NCBI RefSeq assembly: GCF_900110165.1
Contig: NZ_FOCQ01000011.1
Location: 1-64,000 of the forward strand
Source of the DNA: Lihuaxuella thermophila
GTDB taxonomy: Bacteria; Bacillota; Bacilli; Thermoactinomycetales; Thermoactinomycetaceae
Direction of reading: 5' to 3'
Length of the DNA stretch: 64,000 bases
Shown here: in pieces, positions 51,803 to 59,505 of the stretch
Position numbering within the stretch: the stretch's first letter is position 1
How the letters are laid out: each line of letters starts with the position of its first letter
Translations under genes and position numbers: made by a program
The notes under the pieces: generated by a model
What the model saw: only the letters and a program-made list of their open reading frames with translations
What the model was told of the DNA's origin: nothing
Databases searched by the model: none

Positions 51803-53080
51803 TTATTTCAAAGCAACTGTGATTTGTCCGGTATGAATCATCCGGTCTAAAGCTTGAATCATCGCTATTTTTACATGAGAGTAGGTTAATCCGCCCTGAA
51901 GGTAGGCAATGTACGGCGGACGGAGCGGCCCGTCTGCGGACAGCTCAATGCTGGCTCCTTGAACAAACGTACCGGCAGCCATGATAACCGGATCCGCATA
52001 ACCCGGCATCGATGCCGGAACCGGCAGGATATGCGCATCAACGGGGGAAGCGGATTGAATTCCCTGACAAAATGCGATGAGAAGTTCAGGCGTTCCCAAA
52101 TGAACCTGTTGTATAATGTCGGTTCGTTCTTCATGCCACGCGGGAGTCGTATGAAAGCCCAACTCTTCAAGCAGCGCCGAGGCAAAAACGGCCCCTTTCA
52201 AGGCTTCGCCAACCACATGCGGAGCCAGAAAAAGCCCTTGAAAATAATCGCGTAGATACCCGTAGGTGGCCCCCCCTTCCACCCCGATTCCCGGAGCGAC
52301 CAGACGGGAAGCCGCCCTCTCCACCCATTTGGCTTTGCCGGCGATATATCCTCCGGATTTGGCCAGACCTCCGCCCGGATTTTTGATTAAGGATCCGGCA
52401 ATTAAATCAGCCCCTGCGTGCGTCGGTTCTTCCGGCTCCACAAACTCCCCGTAGCAGTTATCCACAAAGATGACCACATCCGGACGAATGGCGCGGATCC
52501 GCCCAATCATTTCCTTGATTTGAGCAATGGTAAAAGAAGGGCGGTCCGCATATCCTCTCGATCGTTGGATGCCGATCATGCGTGTCCGATCGGTGACTGT
52601 TTGTTCAAACGCTTCCCAGTTCACTTGTCCCGACGGTTGGAGTGAAACCTCTTTGTAGGTAATGCCGTAATCCGCCAGCGAACCTGAACCATCCCGTTTG
52701 GAGCCGATCACTTGCTGCAAGGTGTCATACGGCTTCCCGGTCAGGTAGATCAGCTCGTCACCCGGGCGCAATACCCCATACAAACAAGAGGCGATCGCAT
52801 GGGTTCCCGAAATAATATTGGGGCGAACCAATGCCTGTTCAGCTCCAAACAGGTCGGCAAATACTTTTTCTAGTGTTTCACGACCGAGATCATCATATCC
52901 ATAACCCGTGGAGGAATGCAGATGATGCTCGCTCACTCCGAACTCGCGAAACGAGGTAAGCACCCTCCACTGTGCGTGTTCGACCTGTCTTTCAATTTTT
53001 CGGATGACAGGAGCAATGTTTTGCTCTATTGCAGTTACTTTTTTCTCAATCCAAACGCCATTTTTTAAATGCTTGTACAC
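51803..53080 (-). CDS. ynbB: Aluminium-resistance / methionine gamma-lyase family PLP protein (YnbB-like)
   Basis: 425 aa fold-type I PLP enzyme. It contains FGAEQALVRPNIISGTHAIA (cofactor phosphate region, about residue 90), VIFVDNCYGEFVEPEEPTHAGADLI, and the Schiff-base Lys in AGSLIKNPGGGLAKSGGYIAGK (about 235-255). Family members are annotated aluminium resistance proteins, but a C-S lyase type reaction is more likely from the fold; neither is shown here. The conserved placement between hflX and glnR is as in Bacillus subtilis. Confidence 0.88.
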   Translation of the reverse strand: MYKHLKNGVWIEKKVTAIEQNIAPVIRKIERQVEHAQWRVLTSFREFGVSEHHLHSSTGYGYDDLGRETLEKVFADLFGAEQALVRPNIISGTHAIASCLYGVLRPGDELIYLTGKPYDTLQQVIGSKRDGSGSLADYGITYKEVSLQPSGQVNWEAFEQTVTDRTRMIGIQRSRGYADRPSFTIAQIKEMIGRIRAIRPDVVIFVDNCYGEFVEPEEPTHAGADLIAGSLIKNPGGGLAKSGGYIAGKAKWVERAASRLVAPGIGVEGGATYGYLRDYFQGLFLAPHVVGEALKGAVFASALLEELGFHTTPAWHEERTDIIQQVHLGTPELLIAFCQGIQSASPVDAHILPVPASMPGYADPVIMAAGTFVQGASIELSADGPLRPPYIAYLQGGLTYSHVKIAMIQALDRMIHTGQITVALK

Positions 53081-53164
53081 TTTGACACACCATTTCTACC
53101 ATCAGGAGTTGCTGTTTTCTATCAACCGGCTTGCTAAGTGAAGTCCAGATAAAACGAGCTTGCA

Positions 53165-54431
53165 TCAAGTGCGGATGTAACGTTTCAATTCAGGTGAAAG
53201 CCTTTCAAATTCGTGCAGGGGCAAGCGAAACTCGATCTGTATCGAAAGCTCCGTCACCTTTGAACTGAGGATTTCGGCCGAGCGATACAGAGCTGAAATC
53301 CATTCTCCGCGCTCCACGGGAATTTCCGCTCTTCCTTCGATCTGTTCATGGAATATCACCTGCTCGATTTTCTCTTTTAACCGAAGGATATCCTGATCAT
53401 CGAAGGCGGAAATATGGATCGATGTTTCGTCCGTTTCCCTCCCCGGAGTCAAATCCGTCCGATCCGCTTTGTTATATACCGTTAAGATGGGAAGGTGGGC
53501 AGCCCCCAGTTCCTTTAATACTTTTTCCACTGCCTCCATCTGCTCCCCCGCTTCCGGATGGCTGGCATCCACAACATGAAGGAGCAGGTCGGCAACCGTT
53601 ACTTGTTCCAGTGTGGAGCGAAAAGCGGCAACCAATTGATGCGGAAGATTGCGGATGAATCCAACCGTATCGGTAAGGAGCACCTTTTTGCCGGAGGGTA
53701 ATTGCAATAAGCGCGTCGTCGGATCCAAAGTGGCAAACAATTGATTTTCCGCATATACCTCAGAACCTGTCAACCGGTTCAACAGCGTCGACTTCCCGGC
53801 GTTGGTATATCCGACCAGTGCTACTTGGATCAAGTCCATTTTTTTGCGTCTTTGATGATGTAACTGACGATGTTTTTTCACTTCTTCCAGCTCGCGTTTT
53901 AACACGCGAATTTGACGTTGAATATGCCGGCGGTCCGTTTCCAGCTTTTTTTCCCCGGGTCCGCGGGTTCCAATTCCTCCCCCGAGACGGGACAGCTCTT
54001 TCCCCCGTCCTGCCAGGCGCGGCAACATATATTCCAGCTGGGCTAATTCTACCTGCAAGCGTCCTTCCCGGGTCCGGGCTCGCTGTGCAAAGATATCCAA
54101 AATCAACTGGGTTCGATCTATCACTTTGCAAGGAAACAGCCTTTCCAAATTTCTCACCTGAGCCGGAGAGAGTTCCTGGTCAAAAATGACCAGATCCGCA
54201 GCCTTTTCTTCCGCTAATTGTACAATCTCTTCCGCCTTCCCCCTCCCGATCAACCAGGATGGGTCGATTTGGTCACGGAACTGGATCACCTTCGCCAACA
54301 CATCCGCCTGTGAGGTTTCTGCCAGGCGTTCCAGTTCCTCGAGAGAAGAGCGGATTTCCCACTTATGGCTTGAGGGCCCACACCCTACTAATATCGCTTT
54401 CTCTTTTTGTCCTTGCGGTTCGATTCTTCAT
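53165..54431 (-). CDS. hflX: HflX ribosome-associated GTPase, apparent frameshift near the start
   Basis: GTPase motifs: G1 VALVGYTNAGKSTLLNRL, G3 LLTDTVGFIRNLP, G4 YNKADRTD. The N-terminal HflX domain includes DPSWLIGRGKAEEI and IFDQELSPAQVRNLE, then FAQRARTREGRLQVELAQLEYMLPRL and GGGIGTRGPGEKKLETDRR. HflX splits or rescues stalled 70S ribosomes. In-frame canonical starts begin only at GTG 54301 (378 aa), but homologous sequence (EKAILVGCG ... SSLEELERLAETSQADV) extends upstream. The natural ATG at 54431 after AAAGGAG is in another frame; dropping one A from the A5 run (54404-54408) restores a 421-aa HflX of normal length. Sequencing error or true lesion cannot be told apart. Confidence 0.88.
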
Positions 54432-54467
54432 TTCTCCTTTCATTCCATCGGTTCATACCGACCAGGT

Positions 54468-55451
54468 TCAATTATACCATGAATAGACAGGTGTTTTCCT
54501 GCAGGCGCCCTCAAACTGAAAATCTTCCGCCCGGAGCGTCATCAAGTCATCACGACCCGCGTATCGCATGTTTAACAGTCGTACCGCTTGATGGCGGATG
54601 GCTTGCTCAATCAGGTTGCGCACATAGCGCGCATTTCCGAAATGGCTGTCACCTTGCTGCATCTCTTTTTGCAGGTGTTTCCGTAATTTTTCTTTCGCTG
54701 CCAGGGACAACCGGTACTCTCGTTCCTTCACCATCAACTCGGCAATTTCCATCAGTTGATCCAGCATAAAATCGGGAAAGGCCAAACGAATGGGGAAACG
54801 GGAAGGAAGCCCCGGGTTTGAACGCAAAAAATGATCCATCTCATCCGAGTATCCGGCTAAGATGAGCACGAACTCATTTTTATAGTCTTCCATGGCTTTC
54901 ACCATGGTATCAATCGCCTCTTTTCCAAAATCCTTATCTCCCCCGCGTGCGAGGGAATACGCTTCATCGATGAACAAGATTCCTCCCAGTGCCTTTCGCA
55001 CATGTTCCCTGGTTTTCTGCGCCGTATGCCCGATGTATTCACCCACCAGATCGGCGCGCTCGACCTCCACCAAGTGGCCTTTGGACAAGACGCCCATCTC
55101 CCGGAACAGACGGCTCAAAATTCTGGCCACTGTCGTTTTACCCGTCCCCGGATTCCCTGTAAAAACCATGTGCAGAACTTGTTGTTCAGCGAGCAGACCT
55201 GCTGCCCTCCGCCGTTTCCCCACTTCCAGCCAGGCGTAGATTTCCCGAACGAAATCCTTGACCTGTGTGAGCCCAATCAGCTGATTCAACTGTTCGAGAC
55301 AATCTTTGAGCGGGCCGTGTTCTTCCTCGCCGGGGAAGGAACGGGGTTGATGGCAAACAGAATGAGGCATTGCAAGGACTTCTTTTCTTTGGTGATCAAA
55401 CACAACATGAATTTGATGTTTCTCATTTCCTGTCAGAACTCTTCTGCCCAC
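54468..55451 (-). CDS. spoVK: Stage V sporulation protein K, AAA ATPase
   Basis: 327 aa, near the 322 aa of Bacillus subtilis SpoVK. CbxX/CfxQ-type AAA domain: LIGLTQVKDFVREIYAW, Walker A FTGNPGTGKTTVARIL (about residues 103-118), pore-loop region DLVGEYIGHTAQKT, Walker B GILFIDEAYSLARGGDKDFG, sensor FVLILAGYSDEM, and arginine finger NPGLPSRFP. It acts in the mother cell in spore maturation. GTG at 55451 fits the RBS AGAGGTG better than the one three codons upstream. It sits between hfq and hflX as is usual in Bacillales. Confidence 0.94.
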   Translation of the reverse strand: MGRRVLTGNEKHQIHVVFDHQRKEVLAMPHSVCHQPRSFPGEEEHGPLKDCLEQLNQLIGLTQVKDFVREIYAWLEVGKRRRAAGLLAEQQVLHMVFTGNPGTGKTTVARILSRLFREMGVLSKGHLVEVERADLVGEYIGHTAQKTREHVRKALGGILFIDEAYSLARGGDKDFGKEAIDTMVKAMEDYKNEFVLILAGYSDEMDHFLRSNPGLPSRFPIRLAFPDFMLDQLMEIAELMVKEREYRLSLAAKEKLRKHLQKEMQQGDSHFGNARYVRNLIEQAIRHQAVRLLNMRYAGRDDLMTLRAEDFQFEGACRKTPVYSWYN

Positions 55452-55525
55452 GCTGTTCACCTCTTCGATTTGGGTTAGCTTTTCTATGTATACGCACTCG
55501 CCCAGATTTTGGTGAACGCATAGAA

Positions 55526-55558
55526 AAAACCAAGCGGAATGATCCGCTTGGTTTAACC
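55526..55558 (-). terminator. hfq terminator
   Basis: 12-bp stem AAACCAAGCGGA / TCCGCTTGGTTT (55527-55538 with 55543-55554) overlapping the hfq stop, then TTTTTT on the minus strand. Confidence 0.88.
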
Positions 55559-55795
55559 TTCCTTATTTTCCTCAGAATTCATCAGCGAAACGGGGCGTGC
55601 CGGAGTGAAGGTGGAGATGGCGTGTTTATACACCATCTGCTGTTTTCCTTCACTGTCGATCACGATGGTGAAATTGTCAAAACCGCGAATGACACCGCGA
55701 AGTTGAAATCCATTTACTAAATAGATGGTAACGGGTACCGATTCTTTGCGAATCTGATTGAGAAATGTATCTTGAATATTGATGGATTGTTTCAA
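55553..55795 (-). CDS. hfq: RNA chaperone Hfq
   Basis: 80 aa Sm-fold protein forming a hexameric ring. Sm1 motif [36 protein letters not shown] (about residues 11-46) and Sm2 [12 protein letters not shown] (about 54-65). It assists sRNA-mRNA pairing. Start follows AGGAGGTACGG. It lies 37 bases after miaA and is terminated immediately after, so it is the last gene of the mutS-mutL-methyltransferase-miaA-hfq run. Confidence 0.96.
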   Translation of the reverse strand: MKQSINIQDTFLNQIRKESVPVTIYLVNGFQLRGVIRGFDNFTIVIDSEGKQQMVYKHAISTFTPARPVSLMNSEENKEG

Positions 55796-55832
55796 AATCC
55801 GTACCTCCTATGTATTTTTACGTTAGTTTACT

Positions 55833-56762
55833 TTATTCTCTATAGTGAGGGAACTTTCCTGCCACCAGTCGTTGAATTTCTTCAAAACTTTGCTCCTCTG
55901 TCACATCAAACCAACGGATTTCCGGAATCCGCCTAAACCAGGACAGCTGACGCTTCGCAAACTTTCGTGTCCCTTTTTTGATGAGGTCGATCGCTTCACT
56001 CAGCGTCAGTTCCCCTTCCAAGTAACTCATGATTTCTTTATAACCGATTGCCTGCATGGAAGTCAAACCCCGGTGGTATCCTTTCTCTTTTAACCGTTTC
56101 ACCTCTTCCACCAAACCTTGCGAAACCATTTGGTCTACCCGCTGATTAATGCGTTCATACAGGAGTTCGCGCGGCATGGTTAAACCGATCCACAACAGGC
56201 GGTATGGCGTTTCTCGTTTGCCGGCCAGCTTCGACAACGGGGTTCCCGTCGCATGAAAAACTTCGAGGGCACGGATGATCCGTCTGCGGTCATTGGGATG
56301 AAGCCGTTCGGCAGTCTCCGGGTCTGCTTCGCGCAACCGCAGGTGAAGGGCGTCATTTCCATGTTGTTCGGCAAAGCGGTGAAGCTCCTGCCTGAGTGGA
56401 CCGTTTTCGGGGACACCGGGCAAATGGTACCCGTGAGTCACTGCTTCGACGTACAATCCCGTCCCGCCGACCAGCATGGGAAGATGATCGCGTTTGTAAA
56501 TTTCCTCTATCTTTTGGCGAGCCAACTGTTGAAACTCCTGTACGGAAAAAGGCACATCCGGATCGATGATGTCGATCAGATGATGGGGAATGCGGGCTCT
56601 CTCCTCTTCAGAAGCCTTGGCTGTTCCGATATCCATTCCTCGGTACACCTGCATCGAATCCCCGGAAATGATCTCTCCGCGAAATTCGCCGGCAAGCCGC
56701 AAGCTGAGCGCCGTCTTTCCCACCGCCGTCGGTCCGATAATCAGAAGCAGATCAGGATTCAT
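55833..56762 (-). CDS. miaA: tRNA dimethylallyltransferase
   Basis: 309 aa. P-loop LLIIGPTAVGKTALSLRLA (residues 5-23), EIISGDSMQVYRGMDIGTAKAS, HHLIDIIDPDVPFSVQEF, MLVGGTGLYVEAVTHGY and NDRRRIIRALEVFHATG. It transfers a dimethylallyl group from DMAPP to A37 of tRNAs that read codons starting with U. Overlaps the methyltransferase gene by 11 bases, precedes hfq. Confidence 0.97.
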   Translation of the reverse strand: MNPDLLLIIGPTAVGKTALSLRLAGEFRGEIISGDSMQVYRGMDIGTAKASEEERARIPHHLIDIIDPDVPFSVQEFQQLARQKIEEIYKRDHLPMLVGGTGLYVEAVTHGYHLPGVPENGPLRQELHRFAEQHGNDALHLRLREADPETAERLHPNDRRRIIRALEVFHATGTPLSKLAGKRETPYRLLWIGLTMPRELLYERINQRVDQMVSQGLVEEVKRLKEKGYHRGLTSMQAIGYKEIMSYLEGELTLSEAIDLIKKGTRKFAKRQLSWFRRIPEIRWFDVTEEQSFEEIQRLVAGKFPHYRE

Positions 56763-57543
56763 CCGGTCTCCCCTCTTTCCGAATCACACCCCAGGCATAA
56801 TGAGAAGCTTCTTTCGCGATTTCAAACCCCAACCGTTCAAATTCCCCGCTCTTCGGCCTCTCTTTCAGAAGCACCGCTTTTCTCGCCACCCGTACCGCTT
56901 CCTCCACGGATCCCTGATCCAGGGGAGCGGGGTTGGCCAACGGTTTGAGCGCTTGCATGGCAGCCGAAGCCTGCACCGTTTCCCTGAACATGGGATCAAA
57001 CAGAATAATGTCAAACGAGTCGTCCCGGCACTCCCTCAAATAGGTCCGGTAGTCTGCCCGGATCACTTCAATTGCGCGCATCGCCCGGTTTAAATACTCC
57101 CTGTCCGTTTGATACGTTTGCAATCCCTGTTTGACAAGGGCCGCGATGACAGGCTGGCTCTCAAGACCGACTACTTTTCCTTGTTCTCCCACGACGAAGG
57201 AGGATACGATTGCATCTGCTCCCATGCCGAGCGTGCAATCCAGCACATGGTCCCCGGGTTGCATCCCCGAACAGGTGACTAACGGATCCGGTTCGCCCTT
57301 CAGCAAATGCTTGATCCTTAAAGCCGACATATTGGGATGGAAAAAAAACTGGTGACCTTCATGATTTTCATACCTCCACCCCTGTTTGGCGACAATCACC
57401 GCTTCTTTTTTTCCCGTCCGAACAAATAAATCATCCAGTGAATCGCGCCCGCGCATAATGAATGGAACACCGAGCCAACCGGCCAATTGCCTTGCTTCAT
57501 GAAGCTCTTTCGAGCCAGGGTGAAAGGAAGTCGTTACAAACAA
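56752..57543 (-). CDS. Class I SAM-dependent methyltransferase, RsmJ-like
   Basis: 263 aa. An N-terminal domain (FHPGSKELHEARQLAGWLGVPFIMRGRDSLDDLF) precedes a Rossmann methyltransferase: GMQPGDHVLDCTLGMGADAIVSSFVVGEQGKVVGLESQP (motif I, about residues 92-130), IRADYRTYL, and the NPPY-like DIILFDPMFRETVQ (motif IV). The DPMF pattern resembles 16S rRNA G1516 methyltransferase RsmJ, but the bacillary branch has no assigned substrate. Four bases after mutL and overlapping miaA by 11, hence tightly coupled. Confidence 0.88.
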   Translation of the reverse strand: MFVTTSFHPGSKELHEARQLAGWLGVPFIMRGRDSLDDLFVRTGKKEAVIVAKQGWRYENHEGHQFFFHPNMSALRIKHLLKGEPDPLVTCSGMQPGDHVLDCTLGMGADAIVSSFVVGEQGKVVGLESQPVIAALVKQGLQTYQTDREYLNRAMRAIEVIRADYRTYLRECRDDSFDIILFDPMFRETVQASAAMQALKPLANPAPLDQGSVEEAVRVARKAVLLKERPKSGEFERLGFEIAKEASHYAWGVIRKEGRPDES

Positions 57544-57547
57544 GATG

Positions 57548-59470
57548 TTACATCACCCGCTTAAACATTTTTTCCAGTTCATATGTCGAAAAGTGAACAA
57601 AGATCGGCCGTCCGTGAGGGCAGGTAAAGGGGTTCTCGCATTGATTCAACTGCCTCAGCAATTCTTCCATCTCATCACGGCGCAAATGGCGGTTTGCCTT
57701 GATGGCTGCTTTGCATGACATCATCTTCGCCCCCGCATCCCGCAACTTCGCTGTATCCACTTTTCCGTGCTCCTTCAGCCACTCGAAAATTTCGTGGATC
57801 AGGCCTTCGGCGTCCTCTTTGGGAAACCAGTCGGGATATGAGCGAATGATAAAAGTAGCTCCCCCGAAAGGTTCAATTTCGAGACCCCACTGGTTCAAAT
57901 ATTCGATATGCATCTGAACCACTTCAGCTTCGGCCGGCGTGCATTCAACCGTCATCGGGATCAACAGAGCTTGCTGCCGGTGATTTCTTTCCCCCATTTT
58001 TTTTGAGAAAACCTCATAATAGATTCGTTCATGGGCTGCATGCTGATCCAACAGATAAAAACCGTCTTCCGCCTGCGCCACAATATAGGTTCCGTGAATT
58101 TGACTCAGCGGCATCATATCCGGCAGCTTTTGTTTCCTCTCTTCCTCCGTGGGAACGCTTATTACCTCCTCTTGTTGGGGAGGAGTTGGCATAGCGGGCC
58201 GGTCAGCTTGCGTTTCTGCTATCCGCCCGGGATGAATCCCTTCTCCCGGAGTCTTTCTTGTTTCCTCTTTTTTGTCCGTCGGTTGAATGAACGACGCTGC
58301 GGGATCAGGTTCGGCGACCGACCTTTTCGTATCCGGTGTTTCCTTTACCCGGGAGGCCGGGGGCTGTAGCGGCGGGTACTCCCTGCCGCGCTCCGCGTAA
58401 TCCCAGCGCAACGCCTCTTGAACAACCTTCGTTTTTTGCACTTTCGCCTGCCCGGGCGCTCTGGTCACCTCCGGAACAAAACTTGCCTCCCGGAATGCTT
58501 TTTTGATCGCCCGTTCCGCGAGCTGACAACATTCTTTTTCCTTGCTCAACCGTACTTCCAGTTTGGACGGGTGAACGTTCACATCAACCAGCTTGGGATC
58601 CATCTCAATGTGTAGAACCCCGACCGGATAACGGCCTGTTGGCAGAAGTGTCCCATAGGCTCTGAGCACCGACTGGGTGATCGGCAGAGAACGTACACAG
58701 CGCCCGTTGAGAATAACGGTAAGATAAGAACGGCTCGAGCGTGTCACTTCCGGTTTGCTCATAAACCCGGACACCCGGAAGTCCGGATCTTCGTCCGCAA
58801 ACGGAATCAACTGGCCGGCCACCTGCTTTCCATACAGGGCATGCAACACGTGAAGCAGCTTGCCGTCTCCGGAGGTGCGAAACAATTCCCGGGAATTATG
58901 GGCGAGCGAGAAAGCGATCGTGGGATGAGCAAGCGCTAGTCTCCCAACCACGTCGGCAACATGACTAACTTCAGTGTTAACGGTTTTTAAATATTTCAAA
59001 CGGGCGGGCGTATTAAAAAAGAGATCCCGAACCACCACATCGGTTCCCCTTGTACGGGAAGTTTCTTCGACGGAAAGGAGCTCTCCCCCTTCCACGTTCA
59101 CCGTCACGGCCAAACCGGAGGAATCATGTGCCGTCGTCAGGGAAACACGGGCGACAGAAGCGATACTGGGCAGCGCTTCACCACGAAAGCCAAGCGTCCG
59201 AATCGAAAAGAGATCGCGCTCTTTTTTGATCTTGCTCGTCGCATGACGGGAGAACGCGAGCTGGGCATCATCTCTCTCCATACCGATCCCGTTATCGGAA
59301 ACGCGAATGAGGGAGATTCCTCCCTCCTCGATCCAGATCTGAATCCGGGTGGCTTCCGCATCAATCGCGTTTTCTACCAGCTCTTTCACGATCGACGCCG
59401 GGCGCTCCACCACTTCACCAGCCGCAATCTGGTTGGCTAAATGTTCGTCTAAAATTTGAATCTTTCCCAA
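57548..59470 (-). CDS. mutL: DNA mismatch repair protein MutL
   Basis: 640 aa from TTG at 59470 (MGKIQILDEHLANQIAAGEV) after GAGGTGAGAG; a frame extends 13 codons further but without an RBS. GHL ATPase N-terminus: KELVENAIDAEATRI, SDNGIGMERDDA, RGEALPSIA. Long Pro/Glu-rich linker (about 335-450), then the C-terminal endonuclease domain with LLDQHAAHERIYYE (metal site DQHAAHERIxYE), SCKAAIKANRHL and CPHGRPIFVHF. It is therefore a nicking-type MutL, as in species without MutH. Follows mutS by 35 bases. Confidence 0.97.
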   Translation of the reverse strand: MGKIQILDEHLANQIAAGEVVERPASIVKELVENAIDAEATRIQIWIEEGGISLIRVSDNGIGMERDDAQLAFSRHATSKIKKERDLFSIRTLGFRGEALPSIASVARVSLTTAHDSSGLAVTVNVEGGELLSVEETSRTRGTDVVVRDLFFNTPARLKYLKTVNTEVSHVADVVGRLALAHPTIAFSLAHNSRELFRTSGDGKLLHVLHALYGKQVAGQLIPFADEDPDFRVSGFMSKPEVTRSSRSYLTVILNGRCVRSLPITQSVLRAYGTLLPTGRYPVGVLHIEMDPKLVDVNVHPSKLEVRLSKEKECCQLAERAIKKAFREASFVPEVTRAPGQAKVQKTKVVQEALRWDYAERGREYPPLQPPASRVKETPDTKRSVAEPDPAASFIQPTDKKEETRKTPGEGIHPGRIAETQADRPAMPTPPQQEEVISVPTEEERKQKLPDMMPLSQIHGTYIVAQAEDGFYLLDQHAAHERIYYEVFSKKMGERNHRQQALLIPMTVECTPAEAEVVQMHIEYLNQWGLEIEPFGGATFIIRSYPDWFPKEDAEGLIHEIFEWLKEHGKVDTAKLRDAGAKMMSCKAAIKANRHLRRDEMEELLRQLNQCENPFTCPHGRPIFVHFSTYELEKMFKRVM

Positions 59471-59505
59471 CGCTCTCACCTCAAGTGCAACACTTGTGAG
59501 CAGCC

